DNA of 64,000 nucleotides from Rhodococcus tukisamuensis NBRC 100609 (GCF_001894985.1 NZ_BCXG01000001.1:62001-126000); one strand, 5' to 3'; shown: positions 35,222 to 43,878, counted from the first letter of the stretch. Notes: generated by a model not told the origin, from the letters alone. Numbers and translations are program-made.

Positions 35222-35659
35222 ATGACCGACGAGCCCAAACCGAACGGCGACAGTGCCGGAGACGTGGCGGCGCGGGTGGTCAGCTCGGCGGCGCAGGACA
35301 TCGGCAGCTTCATCAAGTCGCAGCGCGAGGCCGCCCAGGTCTCGCTGCGTCAGCTGTCGAAGTTGGCCGGCGTGAGCAATCCCTACCTGAGCCAGATCGA
35401 ACGTGGGTTGCGCAAGCCCTCGGCCGAGGTGCTCGGCCAGATCGCGAAGGGCCTCCGGATGTCGTCGGAGGTGCTGTACATGCAGGCCGGATTTCTCGAA
35501 CAGCGCGCGGCCAGTCCGGTGCGCGACGCCCTGCTCACCGACGTGGCCATCACGGAACGTCAGAAGCAGGTGCTCCTCGAGATCTACGAGTCGTTCTGTC
35601 GTGAGAACAACCCCCGTCTCGATTCCTCATCCGTTGAACAGGAGAACACCAATGACTGA
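35222..35659 (+). CDS. XRE family regulator (Rv0474-like)
   Basis: A 145-residue cytoplasmic protein. The HTH at residues 30-85 reads FIKSQREAAQVSLRQLSKLAGVS, then NPYLSQIERGLRKPSAEVLGQIAKGL; the remainder is helical. Start ATG 35222 has GGGAG upstream. Its last eight bases overlap the hbhA start, so it is translated with hbhA, as in mycobacteria (Rv0474-Rv0475). It probably regulates this operon through the inverted repeat in the promoter. Confidence 0.88.
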   Translation: MTDEPKPNGDSAGDVAARVVSSAAQDIGSFIKSQREAAQVSLRQLSKLAGVSNPYLSQIERGLRKPSAEVLGQIAKGLRMSSEVLYMQAGFLEQRAASPVRDALLTDVAITERQKQVLLEIYESFCRENNPRLDSSSVEQENTND

Positions 35660-36560
35660 CCTCAGCTTCGACAGCGTGAAGACCCCCCTGTACGCCGCCG
35701 TCGGCGCGGGCGACCTGGTCGTCCAGGCCGTCGCGGACGTCGTCGCCCAGGTGCGCCAGCGTGCCGACGAGGGTGTCGACGCCAGTGCCACCGTGGACGG
35801 TGCCCGTGAGCGCTTCGCCAGCCTCGCCGACGACCTCAACGAGGGTGTCGAGGCGCTGCGCGAGCGCCTCGCCGGACTGCCGTCCGAGCTGCCCGAGGAG
35901 CTCGCCGAGCTGCGCGAGAAGTTCACCGCCGAGGAGCTGCGCAAGGTCGCCGAGGCGTACCTGAAGGTCGCGTCCGACATCTACACCTCGCTCGCCGAGC
36001 GCGGCGAGGAGACCGTCGAGCGGCTGCGCAACCAGCCGGCCGTCGAAGAGGGCATCGAGCGCGCCGAGTCCGTGCTCGGCGACGCCGCCACCCTGACCGA
36101 GGAGGCCCTCGGCACCGTGGCCCGCCAGACCCGCGCCGTCGGCGAGCAGGCCGCCAAGCTCGCCGGTCGCGCCGCCGAGAAGATCAGCGACGTCGCGGAC
36201 GAGGTCAGCGACGCCGTGTCCGACGCGGGCGAGAACGTCGCGAGCCGCTTCGTCGGTGCCGGCGAGAAGGCGGAGTCGACCACCGAGTCCGCCGCCAGCA
36301 AGGTGAGCGCCGCCGCCAAGGCCGCCCCGGCCAAGGTTGCCGCGGCCGCCAAGCCTGCTGCCGCCGCCAAGCCCGCCGCCGCGGAGCCGGCCGCTGCCAA
36401 GCCCGCCGCCACGAAGCCGGCCGCTGCCAAGCCGGCCGCCACGAAGCCCGCCGCCGCGAAGCCGGCCGCTGCGGCGGTTGCCAAGCCCACGGCCGCGGCC
36501 GTCGCCGCCTCCAAGGCTCCGGCCAAGAAGGCTCCGGCCAAGAAGGCGACCGACGCGTAG
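35652..36560 (+). CDS. hbhA: Heparin-binding haemagglutinin-like protein HbhA
   Basis: A 302-residue protein. The first 200 residues form an amphipathic, coiled-coil helix rich in Ala, Glu and Arg (TDLSFDSVKTPLYAAVGAGDLVVQ at the start), as in mycobacterial HbhA. The C-terminal third is a Lys/Ala/Pro tract (AKPAA and TKPAA units, then KAPAKKAPAKKATDA), the heparin-binding, methylatable tail. There is no signal peptide, as in the family. It is longer than the roughly 200-residue M. tuberculosis protein. In rhodococci, homologues also coat lipid droplets or bind DNA, so its main role here is open. Confidence 0.85.
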   Translation: MTDLSFDSVKTPLYAAVGAGDLVVQAVADVVAQVRQRADEGVDASATVDGARERFASLADDLNEGVEALRERLAGLPSELPEELAELREKFTAEELRKVAEAYLKVASDIYTSLAERGEETVERLRNQPAVEEGIERAESVLGDAATLTEEALGTVARQTRAVGEQAAKLAGRAAEKISDVADEVSDAVSDAGENVASRFVGAGEKAESTTESAASKVSAAAKAAPAKVAAAAKPAAAAKPAAAEPAAAKPAATKPAAAKPAATKPAAAKPAAAAVAKPTAAAVAASKAPAKKAPAKKATDA

Positions 36561-36595
36561 TCGTCGACTCTCAGGTCCGGCCCCGCCGGACCCGC

Positions 36596-36630
36596 CGAGA
36601 CCCCCGTGCACACGCTGCGCGGGGGTCTCG
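36596..36630 (+). terminator. hbhA terminator hairpin
   Basis: CGAGACCCCCG (36596-36606), loop of 13, then CGGGGGTCTCG (36620-36630): a perfect 11-bp stem 36 bp after the hbhA stop and just before the next promoter. Confidence 0.75.
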
Positions 36631-36647
36631 CCCGTAGAATGGGTGTC

Positions 36648-36938
36648 GTGTACACCGTTTACGGCCTCCAGGGCATCATCATGCTCGCGCTCCAGCTGAT
36701 CGCGCTCGGCGCCGGAGTCTTCGCGGTCTTCCATGCGCTTCGTCAGCGGACCGACGCCTTCACCGCGGTGGAGAAGCTCAGCAAGCCGATCTGGCTGGGC
36801 ATCCTCGTCGCCTCGCTGCTGGTGCTGCTGCTGCCGCTCGGCATGTTCATCTGGGTGATCGCAGTCGTCGCGATCTGCGTCTACCTCGTCGACGTCCGTC
36901 CGCGGGTGGACGAGATCCAGCGCGGTCCCCGCTGGTAG
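36648..36938 (+). CDS. DUF2516 family membrane protein (Rv0476-like)
   Basis: A 96-residue protein with three hydrophobic segments (GIIMLALQLIALGAGVFAVF, WLGILVASLLVLLLPLGMF and VIAVVAICVYLVDV, each in part), likely membrane helices, and a polar C-terminus. Conserved after hbhA in mycolata; function unknown. A TAGAAT box (36635-36640) lies seven bases before GTG 36648 and no ribosome site is seen, pointing to a leaderless start; ATG 36639 is the alternative and adds three residues. Confidence 0.8.
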   Translation: MYTVYGLQGIIMLALQLIALGAGVFAVFHALRQRTDAFTAVEKLSKPIWLGILVASLLVLLLPLGMFIWVIAVVAICVYLVDVRPRVDEIQRGPRW

Positions 36939-36985
36939 ACCGCGGTCGTCGCCGCTCCGAAAAATAAATGCGAACTTGAGTCACA

Positions 36986-37007
36986 GACACCATTGACAGG
37001 GGGTGTC
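36986..37007 (+). promoter_or_regulatory. Possible promoter/operator of the AurF-like gene
   Basis: TTGACA at 36993-36998 is flanked by an inverted repeat GACACC (36986-36991) / GGTGTC (37002-37007), 70 bp before the AurF-like start. No convincing -10 follows, so it may be only an operator. Confidence 0.3.
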
Positions 37008-37077
37008 GTCGCGTCGCATGGTGGAGGCAGGTAGTAGGCGCTGCTGCGTCCTACGGGACCTCCAACGAGGAGCGGCA

Positions 37078-38016
37078 ATGTCGACAGTCCACGACCACGA
37101 GGTGTCCTCGGGACGGCCAGGATCGCGGCGGCCCCGGGCCGGAGATCGTCAGGAGACGGCGAGCAGGCTGCTCGCGTCGGCGGCGCGCAAGTCCTACGAC
37201 CCGCTGGTCGAGGTGGACTGGGCGGCGCCCGTGCCGGAGGACCTCTACGGCATGACCCCAGAGTGGTGCAGCCTCTACGGCACGGACCTCTGGGAGACGA
37301 TGACGCAGCAGCAACGCGTCACCCTCACCAGGCACGAGGCCGCGAGCGTGGCGGGCACCGGAATCTGGTTCGAGATGATCCTCATGCAGATGCTGCTGCG
37401 CGACATCTACCTGCACGACCCGGCGACGCCGCACGTGCAGTTCGCGCTCACCGAGATCGCGGACGAGTGTCGGCACTCCACCATGTTCGCCCGGTCCGCA
37501 CAGCGCTTCGGCGTCCCGTCGTACCAGCCGAAGAACTGGATCCGTCAGTCCGCGAGGCTGTTCAAGGCCACCGCGTCCGGTTCGCTCGCCTACGGCGGGA
37601 CATTGTTCGCCGAGGAGATCCTCGACATGATGCAGCGCGACTTCATGAAGGACGAGCGGGTGCAGCCGATCACCCGGACGGTCAGTCGGATCCATGTCCT
37701 CGAAGAGGCGCGGCACATCAAGTTCGCCCGGGAGGAGACCCTGCGCCGCTCCGCGCACATCTCCCGGTACACGAGGGCGCGCATCCGTCTGCTGCTCGGC
37801 ATAACCGCGTACTTCGTGGTCACCAGCCTGGTCAACCCCAAGGTCTACGTCGCCGCGGGGCTCGACCCCCGGCAGGCCCGGGCCGCGGTCAAGGCGAACC
37901 GCCACTACCACGACAAGATCCGCGAGGGCAGCGCCAAGACCGTCGAGTTCCTCTCCGCGGCAGGGCTGGTCGGCGGCCCGTCGACCCTGTTGCTGCGGCG
38001 CGCGCACATCATCTGA
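37078..38016 (+). CDS. AurF-like diiron oxygenase
   Basis: A 312-residue, mostly helical protein of the AurF family of non-haem diiron N-oxygenases. Carboxylate and His ligands are visible: RHEAASVAGTGIWFEM, LTEIADECRHSTMF, FAEEILDMMQRD and HVLEEARHIKFAREE, the E-x2-H and E-x6-H pattern expected of two irons. AurF oxidises arylamines, but mycobacterial relatives have unknown substrates and may act on lipids. ATG 37078 has GAGGAG upstream. Single gene followed 76 bp later by a co-directional hydrolase. Confidence 0.8.
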   Translation: MSTVHDHEVSSGRPGSRRPRAGDRQETASRLLASAARKSYDPLVEVDWAAPVPEDLYGMTPEWCSLYGTDLWETMTQQQRVTLTRHEAASVAGTGIWFEMILMQMLLRDIYLHDPATPHVQFALTEIADECRHSTMFARSAQRFGVPSYQPKNWIRQSARLFKATASGSLAYGGTLFAEEILDMMQRDFMKDERVQPITRTVSRIHVLEEARHIKFAREETLRRSAHISRYTRARIRLLLGITAYFVVTSLVNPKVYVAAGLDPRQARAAVKANRHYHDKIREGSAKTVEFLSAAGLVGGPSTLLLRRAHII

Positions 38017-38092
38017 CCGCGACCCGGGTCGGCCCGGGTTCCACCCGGCGGTTCACACGAGTAGTTCACCCACAGCACACGGAGGTAGACAG

Positions 38093-39139
38093 GTGGCGGC
38101 ACAGTCACGTGGCACGGCGCGACGGATCCTCGTCGGCGTCGCGGCCGGAGCGGCGCTGATCGGCGCGGGCGCGGCATGGCGTTCGCGGCGCTCCGCCGCG
38201 TCGCGAGTTGTCCGGGCGGAGGCGAACCCCTATCTCGGCGATCCGGTCGCAGTACCGGAGGTGTTCGAGGTGACCTCGGCGGACGGCACCTCGATCAACG
38301 TGCACGCCTACGGGGACCCGTCGGCGCAGCCGATCGTGCTCAGTCACGGCTGGACGTGCTCGACGGTGTTCTGGCATCCGCAGGTGAACGCGCTGGCCGG
38401 GGACTTCCGGGTGATCACATACGACCAGCGCGGCCATGGCCGCAGCGCGCGCGGCGTGCATCCGCTGACCGTCGACGTACTGGCCGACGACCTGTCCGCC
38501 GTGCTGGCGGCGACGGTGCCCGCCGGCCGCAAGGCGGTGTTGGTGGGCCACAGCATGGGGGGTATGAGCATCAACGCCTGGGCGGCCCGGTACCCGGAGC
38601 AGGTGGGGGAGCGGGTCGGCGCGGTGATGCTGGCCAGCACCGCCACCGACCATCTCGTCGACGAGTCCACGCTGGTCCCGCTGCTGCGCCGGCTCAAGAC
38701 GGTCCCGGACCCGGTCGGCCGCGCAATCCTCGGGTCCACCGTGCCGATGGCCCGGCCGCTGGCCGGTACCGTCGCCACCCGGCGGATGATCCAGTACGCG
38801 GCGCTGGCGCCCGGGTCGACGGCCGACGAGGTCGAGTTCTGCACCCGCATCGTCGCCGAGTGTTCCGGCCGCACCCGGGGCGGGTGGGGCGCGGCCATGC
38901 ACGGGCTCGACCTCCGGGTCGGGCTGGCCAACCTGACCGTGCCCACGACGGTGCTCGTCGGCACCGCGGACCGGCTCACTCCGCCGGGGCACTCGGTGCG
39001 GATCGCAGACGCCCTCGACAGCCTCGGTCACCTCGAGCGGCTGATCCGGTTGCCCGGCATCGGTCACATGGCCACGGTCGAGGCCCCGGACGAGGTGAAC
39101 GCGGAGATCCGTCGGCTGGCAACGCGTATCACTGCCTGA
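38093..39139 (+). CDS. Alpha/beta hydrolase
   Basis: A 348-residue protein. Residues 10-28 are a hydrophobic segment (ILVGVAAGAALIGAGAA), a membrane anchor or signal. The hydrolase fold follows: LSHGWTCSTVFW (oxyanion region), VTYDQRGHGRS-type strand (ITYDQRGHGRSA), the nucleophile elbow VGHSMGGMSI, the Asp in VLVGTADRLTPP and the His in LPGIGHMATVEAP. Substrate unknown. GTG 38093 has GGAGGT upstream. The position after a diiron oxygenase suggests the two may act on one lipid-like substrate, which is inference. Confidence 0.82.
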   Translation: MAAQSRGTARRILVGVAAGAALIGAGAAWRSRRSAASRVVRAEANPYLGDPVAVPEVFEVTSADGTSINVHAYGDPSAQPIVLSHGWTCSTVFWHPQVNALAGDFRVITYDQRGHGRSARGVHPLTVDVLADDLSAVLAATVPAGRKAVLVGHSMGGMSINAWAARYPEQVGERVGAVMLASTATDHLVDESTLVPLLRRLKTVPDPVGRAILGSTVPMARPLAGTVATRRMIQYAALAPGSTADEVEFCTRIVAECSGRTRGGWGAAMHGLDLRVGLANLTVPTTVLVGTADRLTPPGHSVRIADALDSLGHLERLIRLPGIGHMATVEAPDEVNAEIRRLATRITA

Positions 39140-39170
39140 ACGCCCGTTCGGCCCGTCGCCCGTCCGACTT

Positions 39171-39208
39171 CGCCACCCGTGTGAACGGAACCGTTCACAC
39201 GGGTGGCG
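39171..39208. terminator. Bidirectional terminator, perfect 18-bp stem
   Basis: The arms 39171-39188 and 39191-39208 are perfect complements with only AA between them, so in DNA this is a 38-bp near-perfect palindrome. It separates the convergent hydrolase and purU genes and ends 10 bp from purU. Confidence 0.85.
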
Positions 39209-39217
39209 CTGTTCGGT

Positions 39218-40108
39218 TCAGCTGAAGACGACGGTCTTGCGGCCGTGCACGAGGATCCGGTCCTCGAGGTGCCAGCGCAGCCCGCGCGAGAGCACCAGCT
39301 TCTCGATGTCGCGTCCCTGCCGGACCATGTCCCGGACCTCGTCGGAGTGGTCCACCCGGATCACGTCCTGCTCGATGATCGGCCCGGCGTCCAGTTCGGC
39401 GGTCACGTAGTGGCAGGTCGCGCCGATCAGCTTGACGCCGCGGGCGAAGGCCTGGTGGTACGGGCGCGCGCCGACAAACGACGGCAGGAAGCTGTGGTGG
39501 ATGTTGATGGCGCGGCCGGCCCAGTGCGCGCACAGTTCCTCCGGCAGTACCTGCATGAACCGGGCCAGCACGACGGCGTGCGGGTCGTGGGCGTCGACGA
39601 GTTCACGGACCCGGTCGAAGGCGGGGCCGCGCTCGGCCGGGTCCTTCGGGAACGGCACGTGGTGGAAGGTCAACCCGTGTGCCTCGACGACCTCGGCCAG
39701 GTCGGGATGGTTGCCGATGACGGCGCAGATGTCGGCGGGCAGCTCGCCGCCGGCCGCCCGGCCGAGCAGGTCGTGCAGGCAGTGCCCCTCCTTGCTCACC
39801 AGCAGCACCACCCGCTTGCGTTCGCCCGAGTCCTGAAGCGTCCATTCGGTTTCCGGACCCAACTCGGCGGCCACCGCCCGGAACCGTTCGCGCAGCTCGT
39901 CGACGCCGATCTCCAGCGACGACGCCCGGACGGCCTGCCGGGTGAAGAACCAGCCGGTGTCGGGGTCTGCGTGGTAGGCCGCCTCGACGATGGAACCGCC
40001 GACCTCGGCGAGGAACGTCGAGATGCGGGCGACGATGCCGGTGCGGTCCGGCGTGCCGAGGGTGAGGACGTAGCGACGGTCGTCGTCGGGGGCAGCGGGG
40101 CTACTCAT
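39218..40108 (-). CDS. purU: Formyltetrahydrofolate deformylase
   Basis: A 296-residue enzyme that hydrolyses 10-formyl-THF to THF and formate, supplying formate for purine synthesis and balancing one-carbon units. An N-terminal ACT domain (YVLTLGTPDRTGIVARISTFL) precedes the formyl-transferase-type domain with ICAVIGNHPDL, LARFMQVLPEELC, NIHHSFLPSFVGARPYHQA and GATCHYVTAELDAGPIIEQD, including the catalytic Asn, His and Asp. Length fits the family. Single gene; the next gene upstream is a methyltransferase. Confidence 0.93.
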   Translation of the reverse strand: MSSPAAPDDDRRYVLTLGTPDRTGIVARISTFLAEVGGSIVEAAYHADPDTGWFFTRQAVRASSLEIGVDELRERFRAVAAELGPETEWTLQDSGERKRVVLLVSKEGHCLHDLLGRAAGGELPADICAVIGNHPDLAEVVEAHGLTFHHVPFPKDPAERGPAFDRVRELVDAHDPHAVVLARFMQVLPEELCAHWAGRAINIHHSFLPSFVGARPYHQAFARGVKLIGATCHYVTAELDAGPIIEQDVIRVDHSDEVRDMVRQGRDIEKLVLSRGLRWHLEDRILVHGRKTVVFS

Positions 40109-40184
40109 GCGCCCAGTCTCTCAGGTGCGCTGTCGGCAGGGGGACGCGATTCACTCATGGCGGAACGGTACGGCCGCGGACCTG

Positions 40185-41009
40185 TCAGCGGTCGAGAACG
40201 GCGGTGCCGATCAGGGTGGTGGCGTCGATCGTCTCGACGTCCCGCTCGGTGAGCAGCGCCAGCAGGTCGAGCCGGACCTTCTCGACGACGGCGTCGTCGC
40301 AGCCGAGCAGTGGCGCGCGCAGTGCGCCGCCGAGGACCAGGTCCCAGACCAACTGGGGTGTCGCGGGCAGCAGGTTGGACAGCTCGGTGACCTCGACGGT
40401 GTGTGCGCCGAATCCGGTCAGCCAGTCGGTCAGGGCGTCGGCGGTGTCGAACCGGGACAGCGGCGACGGGTCGGCCCCGCTCGGCGCGGCCCCGGGCAGG
40501 TGCCGGGCCAGCACATCGGTGTACGCCCGCCTGAGGTCCGTGAGGGCGCCGCGCCGCCACACCGTGACGCCGACCTTGCCGCCCGGGCGCAGCAACTGGA
40601 CGAGCCGGTTCACCGACTGGTCCACGTGGGGGAGGAAGAACACCCCGTACGAGCAGGCCAGGGCGTCGTAGCCGGCGTCGGGCACGGTGCTCGGCGGCTC
40701 CCACTCGGTGGCGTCGGCGCGGACGAAGTCGAGGTTGTGCAGGGCCCGGTCCGAGGCCACCAGCCGGCCCTCCTCGAGCAGGTCGTCGGCGAGGTCGACG
40801 GCGTGCACCAGCCCGTCCGGACCGACGGCCGCGGCGGCGGGCAGCGCCGAGGCGCCGGCGCCGCTGCACACGTCCAGCACGGCGTCGCCGGGGCGCAGCC
40901 GCAGCTGGGCGATCAGCGACTGACCGGCCGGGCCCCAGATCTGCGGGGTGAGGCGGGTGAATTCACGGATGCCGGCGTTGAACACTGCCGCCAGCTGCTC
41001 GGCGCTCAT
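40185..41009 (-). CDS. Class I SAM-dependent methyltransferase
   Basis: A 274-residue methyltransferase with motif I VLDVCSGAGASALPAA, the acidic end of strand 2 (VHAVDLADDLLE), LDFVRADATEWEPP and a post-II segment LLRPGGKVGVTVW. The layout resembles the UbiE/Methyltransf_11 group; substrate unknown. A TACCGT box (41016-41021) ends six bases before ATG 41009 without a ribosome site, so the start may be leaderless. Same direction as purU and the GNAT gene but not tightly coupled. Confidence 0.82.
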   Translation of the reverse strand: MSAEQLAAVFNAGIREFTRLTPQIWGPAGQSLIAQLRLRPGDAVLDVCSGAGASALPAAAAVGPDGLVHAVDLADDLLEEGRLVASDRALHNLDFVRADATEWEPPSTVPDAGYDALACSYGVFFLPHVDQSVNRLVQLLRPGGKVGVTVWRRGALTDLRRAYTDVLARHLPGAAPSGADPSPLSRFDTADALTDWLTGFGAHTVEVTELSNLLPATPQLVWDLVLGGALRAPLLGCDDAVVEKVRLDLLALLTERDVETIDATTLIGTAVLDR

Positions 41010-41036
41010 GCTGCCACGGTAGTCGCGGCCGGGTCG

Positions 41037-41555
41037 TCAGTCCTCGTAGAACGCGGGGGCGTACCGGAACTCGCCGGTCATGTCGGGCGTGTATGCGTCG
41101 AGGGTGCGTACCTGGAAGTGCGAGACCCAGTCCGGGACGCCGGGGTCGATGTACAGCGTCGAACCGGGGACGAAGCCGAACTTCGGGTAGTAGTCCAGGT
41201 GGCCGACCAGCGCGACCAGCGGCTCGCCGAGTGCGTCGGCGGCGCCGAGGCTCGCATGCATCAACGCGGCGCCGACGCCGTCGCGCTGATGCGCGGGCAG
41301 CACCCCGATCGGGCCGAGCGCCAGGACCGGCCGTCCGGCGAGGGTGGCCCGGGTCAGGCAGATGTGTCCGAGGACCGCGCCGTCGACGTCGGCGACCAGG
41401 GACAGCGCCGGCAACCAGGCGTCCGAGGCGCGTAGTGCGGAGACCAGGTGGGCCTCCATCGGTTCGCCGCCGTCCGGTGCCTGGTCGGCGAAGGCCGCCC
41501 GGTGAACCGCCGCGATCGCGGCGACGTCGGACGGGTGCTCGCGTCGGATCAGCAT
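41037..41555 (-). CDS. GNAT family N-acetyltransferase
   Basis: A 172-residue acetyl-CoA-dependent transferase with GLGHICLTRATL (here VLGHICLTRA), the acetyl-CoA loop LGPIGVLPAHQRDGVGAALM (Q/R-x-x-G-x-A type) and VALVGHLDYYPKFGFVPG. These are features of the YhbS-like GNAT group. Start chosen at ATG 41555 (MLIRREHPSDVAAIAAVH); twelve extra residues from 41591 look non-coding. Substrate unknown. Divergent from deoC across 98 bp. Confidence 0.82.
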   Translation of the reverse strand: MLIRREHPSDVAAIAAVHRAAFADQAPDGGEPMEAHLVSALRASDAWLPALSLVADVDGAVLGHICLTRATLAGRPVLALGPIGVLPAHQRDGVGAALMHASLGAADALGEPLVALVGHLDYYPKFGFVPGSTLYIDPGVPDWVSHFQVRTLDAYTPDMTGEFRYAPAFYED

Positions 41556-41653
41556 GGGACCATGGTGTCGGCTCCGGAGTGCCCGGCGCAACCGGTTTGC
41601 GGCGACGCGCGAGGTGACGCGGACGGGTTCGGTGCTGTGCCAAGCTCTTCGGT

Positions 41654-42319
41654 ATGTCTGCAGCCCTCACCCGCGCCCGCGTCGCCGCGATGGTCGATCA
41701 CACCCTGCTAAAGCCGGAGGCGACCGCGGCCGACGTCGCCGGGCTGATCGCGGAGGGGCGCGAGCTGGGGGTGTACTCGGTGTGCGTGTCGCCGTCGATG
41801 CTGCCGGTGCGCGCCGAGGGCCTGCACGTGGCCGCGGTCGCGGGGTTCCCGTCGGGCAAGCACCACTCGCTGGTCAAGGCGGCCGAGGCGCGGCTCGCCG
41901 TGCAGCAGGGTGCGCACGAGATCGACATGGTGATCGACATCGGCGCGGCCGCGGCCGGCGACTACAACGCGGTCCTCGCGGACATCCTCACGGTGCGCGA
42001 GGGCATCGACGACGCGACGGTGCTCAAGGTGATCCTCGAGACCGCCGCGCTGACCGACGAGGCGATCGTCGAGTGCTGCCGGTCGGCCGAGCGCGCGGGG
42101 GCCCACTTCGTGAAGACCTCCACCGGTTTCCATCCAGCGGGCGGGGCGTCGGTGGCGGCGGTCCGGCTGATGGCCGAGACGGTCGGCGGCAGGCTCGGGG
42201 TCAAGGCCAGCGGCGGCATCCGGGACGCGGAGACCGCGCGGGCCATGATCGAGGCCGGCGCCACCCGGCTCGGCCTGTCCGGGACCCGCGCGGTGCTGGA
42301 CGGGTTTCCCGCGGCCTGA
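41654..42319 (+). CDS. deoC: Deoxyribose-phosphate aldolase
   Basis: A 221-residue class I aldolase that splits 2-deoxyribose 5-phosphate into glyceraldehyde 3-phosphate and acetaldehyde in nucleoside breakdown. Visible motifs are [30 protein letters not shown], the Schiff-base Lys in HFVKTSTGF and the second Lys in [10 protein letters not shown]. Length is typical. It is a single gene in the conserved Rv0478 position, followed by a strong shared terminator. Confidence 0.95.
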   Translation: MSAALTRARVAAMVDHTLLKPEATAADVAGLIAEGRELGVYSVCVSPSMLPVRAEGLHVAAVAGFPSGKHHSLVKAAEARLAVQQGAHEIDMVIDIGAAAAGDYNAVLADILTVREGIDDATVLKVILETAALTDEAIVECCRSAERAGAHFVKTSTGFHPAGGASVAAVRLMAETVGGRLGVKASGGIRDAETARAMIEAGATRLGLSGTRAVLDGFPAA

Positions 42320-42321
42320 CG

Positions 42322-42359
42322 CACCGGCCCGCGCGGCCTCGGGGCGGCGCGGGCCGGTG
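42322..42359. terminator. Terminator between deoC and the DUF2993 gene
   Basis: CACCGGCCCGCGC (42322-42334), loop of 12, then GCGCGGGCCGGTG (42347-42359): a perfect 13-bp stem between convergent genes. Confidence 0.75.
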
Positions 42360-42391
42360 AGCCGCGGAAGTCCGGGTCCGCGCGCCTCGTT

Positions 42392-43165
42392 CTAGGTGAG
42401 CAGCGAGCAGCTGCTCGGCGCCTGAGCGCTCGCGTCGCCCTTCGGCATGGTGTACGCGCCGCCGGCCAGCGACATCTGCAGGCCGCTGTCGGTGACGGTC
42501 AGCGAGTCCGGGGTCATCCCGAGCGGGTAGATCTGCAGGCTGCTGGTCAGGACGTCGACGATGCCACTGACCAGGTCGGTGGGGATCCCGAGTCCGAGCA
42601 GCTCGGCGCCCACGGTCTCCACATTCACGGCGCCCGCGTCGACCTGCGGCTTGACGGTCAGCTCGGCCAGGCCCAGGACCTGGAACTGCAGGGTCCCAGC
42701 GGCCGCGTCGGAGGCGACGTCGGTGACCAGGTTGCCGAAGGGCTGGGCCTGGATGGTGGCCAGGATGCCGGCGGTGGACCAGTCGATGTCGGCGGTGGAG
42801 CTGCCGATGCTGCCGCCTGAGGTGTCGGTGGCGGTCAGGTCGACGTCGTTGACCCGTGCGGTGACGTCCATGTCCTGGGCCGGTCCGAAGCTGGAGCCGG
42901 CGCTGCTGATCGTGATGTACGGGACCTTCTTGTCGATCGCCTGCAGCAGCATCGGCTTGGCGCTGAGCCCGACGTCGACCTGGGAGCCCAGTTCACTCTG
43001 GAACTGGTCCGCCATGCACTGCTTCACGTTGTGCCGAATGTAGAACTCGGCGCCGACCAGCGCCGCGACCAGTGCGACGATCACGACGAGGGCGATCGTC
43101 AGGGCCATGTTTCGCTTCGGGCCCGACGTCGGGGGACGGTACTGGGCGTTCGCGGTGGTCGTCAT
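42392..43165 (-). CDS. DUF2993 (LmeA-like) membrane-anchored protein
   Basis: A 257-residue protein with a short cytoplasmic tail, a membrane helix (NMALTIALVVIVALVAALVGAEF, residues about 20-42, in part) and an extracytoplasmic DUF2993 domain (VKQCMADQFQSELGSQVDVGLSAKPMLLQAI). This family includes the mycobacterial lipomannan-elongation factor LmeA, which binds phosphoinositides; whether this member does is unknown. Start chosen at ATG 43165. It ends in CSLLT. Its locus position fits Rv0479c. Confidence 0.8.
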   Translation of the reverse strand: MTTTANAQYRPPTSGPKRNMALTIALVVIVALVAALVGAEFYIRHNVKQCMADQFQSELGSQVDVGLSAKPMLLQAIDKKVPYITISSAGSSFGPAQDMDVTARVNDVDLTATDTSGGSIGSSTADIDWSTAGILATIQAQPFGNLVTDVASDAAAGTLQFQVLGLAELTVKPQVDAGAVNVETVGAELLGLGIPTDLVSGIVDVLTSSLQIYPLGMTPDSLTVTDSGLQMSLAGGAYTMPKGDASAQAPSSCSLLT

Positions 43166-43252
43166 GGCAGGGATTCTTCCCGAAAAATCTGTGTGGGCTC
43201 TGAGAACACGCCCCGAATTCGACGAGCCGAGCCCCACAGGATGTGACGTGGA

Positions 43253-43273
43253 ACACAGTTGGACGTACTGTGT
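43253..43273 (+). promoter_or_regulatory. Inverted repeat over the -10 box of the AbiEi-like gene
   Basis: ACACAGT (43253-43259) N7 ACTGTGT (43267-43273) is a perfect inverted repeat. It overlaps TACTGT (43266-43271), a -10 box seven bases before ATG 43279. A dimer binding here would shut off the gene, as AbiEi-type antitoxins do to their own operons. Confidence 0.55.
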
Positions 43274-43278
43274 CGAAC

Positions 43279-43878
43279 ATGGACGACCGAGCGCATCGGC
43301 ATCACCGGCAACAGGACCGCGATCTCTACGCGCAGGCCCGGGAGCAGGACGGCTACTTCACGGCCGCACAGGCGCGGGCCGTCGGGTTCTCACGGGCCGA
43401 CATCGGGGCCGCGATCGTCGCCGGGTCGTGGGTGCCGGTGGAACCGGGCCTGTACCGGTTGACGCAGTGGCGTTCGACCGATCTGGAGGAGGTGGCCCGC
43501 TGCTGCGTGTGGTTCGACGACGCGGTGGTCTCGCACCAGAGCGCGGCCGAACTGCACGGACTCGGCAGCCTGCACCCGCAGTTCCTGCACGTCACGGCGC
43601 CCACCGAGATCTACCACCGGATGGACCGGGTAGCCGTGCACCGCAGCACCCTCGGTGCCGACGACTGCGAGCACACCGGCGGCTTCCGGATCACCACCCC
43701 GCTGCGGACGGTGCTCGACCTCGCCGAGGGCGGCGTGTCGCAGTGGGTCCTCGACGAGGTGGTCGGCGACGCATTTGCCATCGGCAGGCTCCGACGGAGC
43801 GACCTCGAGGCCGCGATGGCCGGTCGTTCGGAGCGCGTCGAGCAGCGGATCGGCCGGGCGCTCGCCGCGACCTCCTGA
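43279..43878 (+). CDS. AbiEi-like antitoxin-domain protein (orphan)
   Basis: A 199-residue protein. The N-terminal winged-HTH (DGYFTAAQARAVGFSRADIGAAIVAGSWVPVEPGLYRL, residues about 22-60) is the AbiEi antitoxin domain of type IV toxin-antitoxin systems; the rest is the usual endonuclease-like C-terminal region (VSHQSAAELHGLG, TPLRTVLDLAEGGV). No AbiEii nucleotidyltransferase toxin gene lies beside it: neighbours are a DUF2993 gene and a methyltransferase. Many actinobacteria hold such solitary copies. ATG 43279 follows a TACTGT box by seven bases with no ribosome site. Confidence 0.72.
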   Translation: MDDRAHRHHRQQDRDLYAQAREQDGYFTAAQARAVGFSRADIGAAIVAGSWVPVEPGLYRLTQWRSTDLEEVARCCVWFDDAVVSHQSAAELHGLGSLHPQFLHVTAPTEIYHRMDRVAVHRSTLGADDCEHTGGFRITTPLRTVLDLAEGGVSQWVLDEVVGDAFAIGRLRRSDLEAAMAGRSERVEQRIGRALAATS

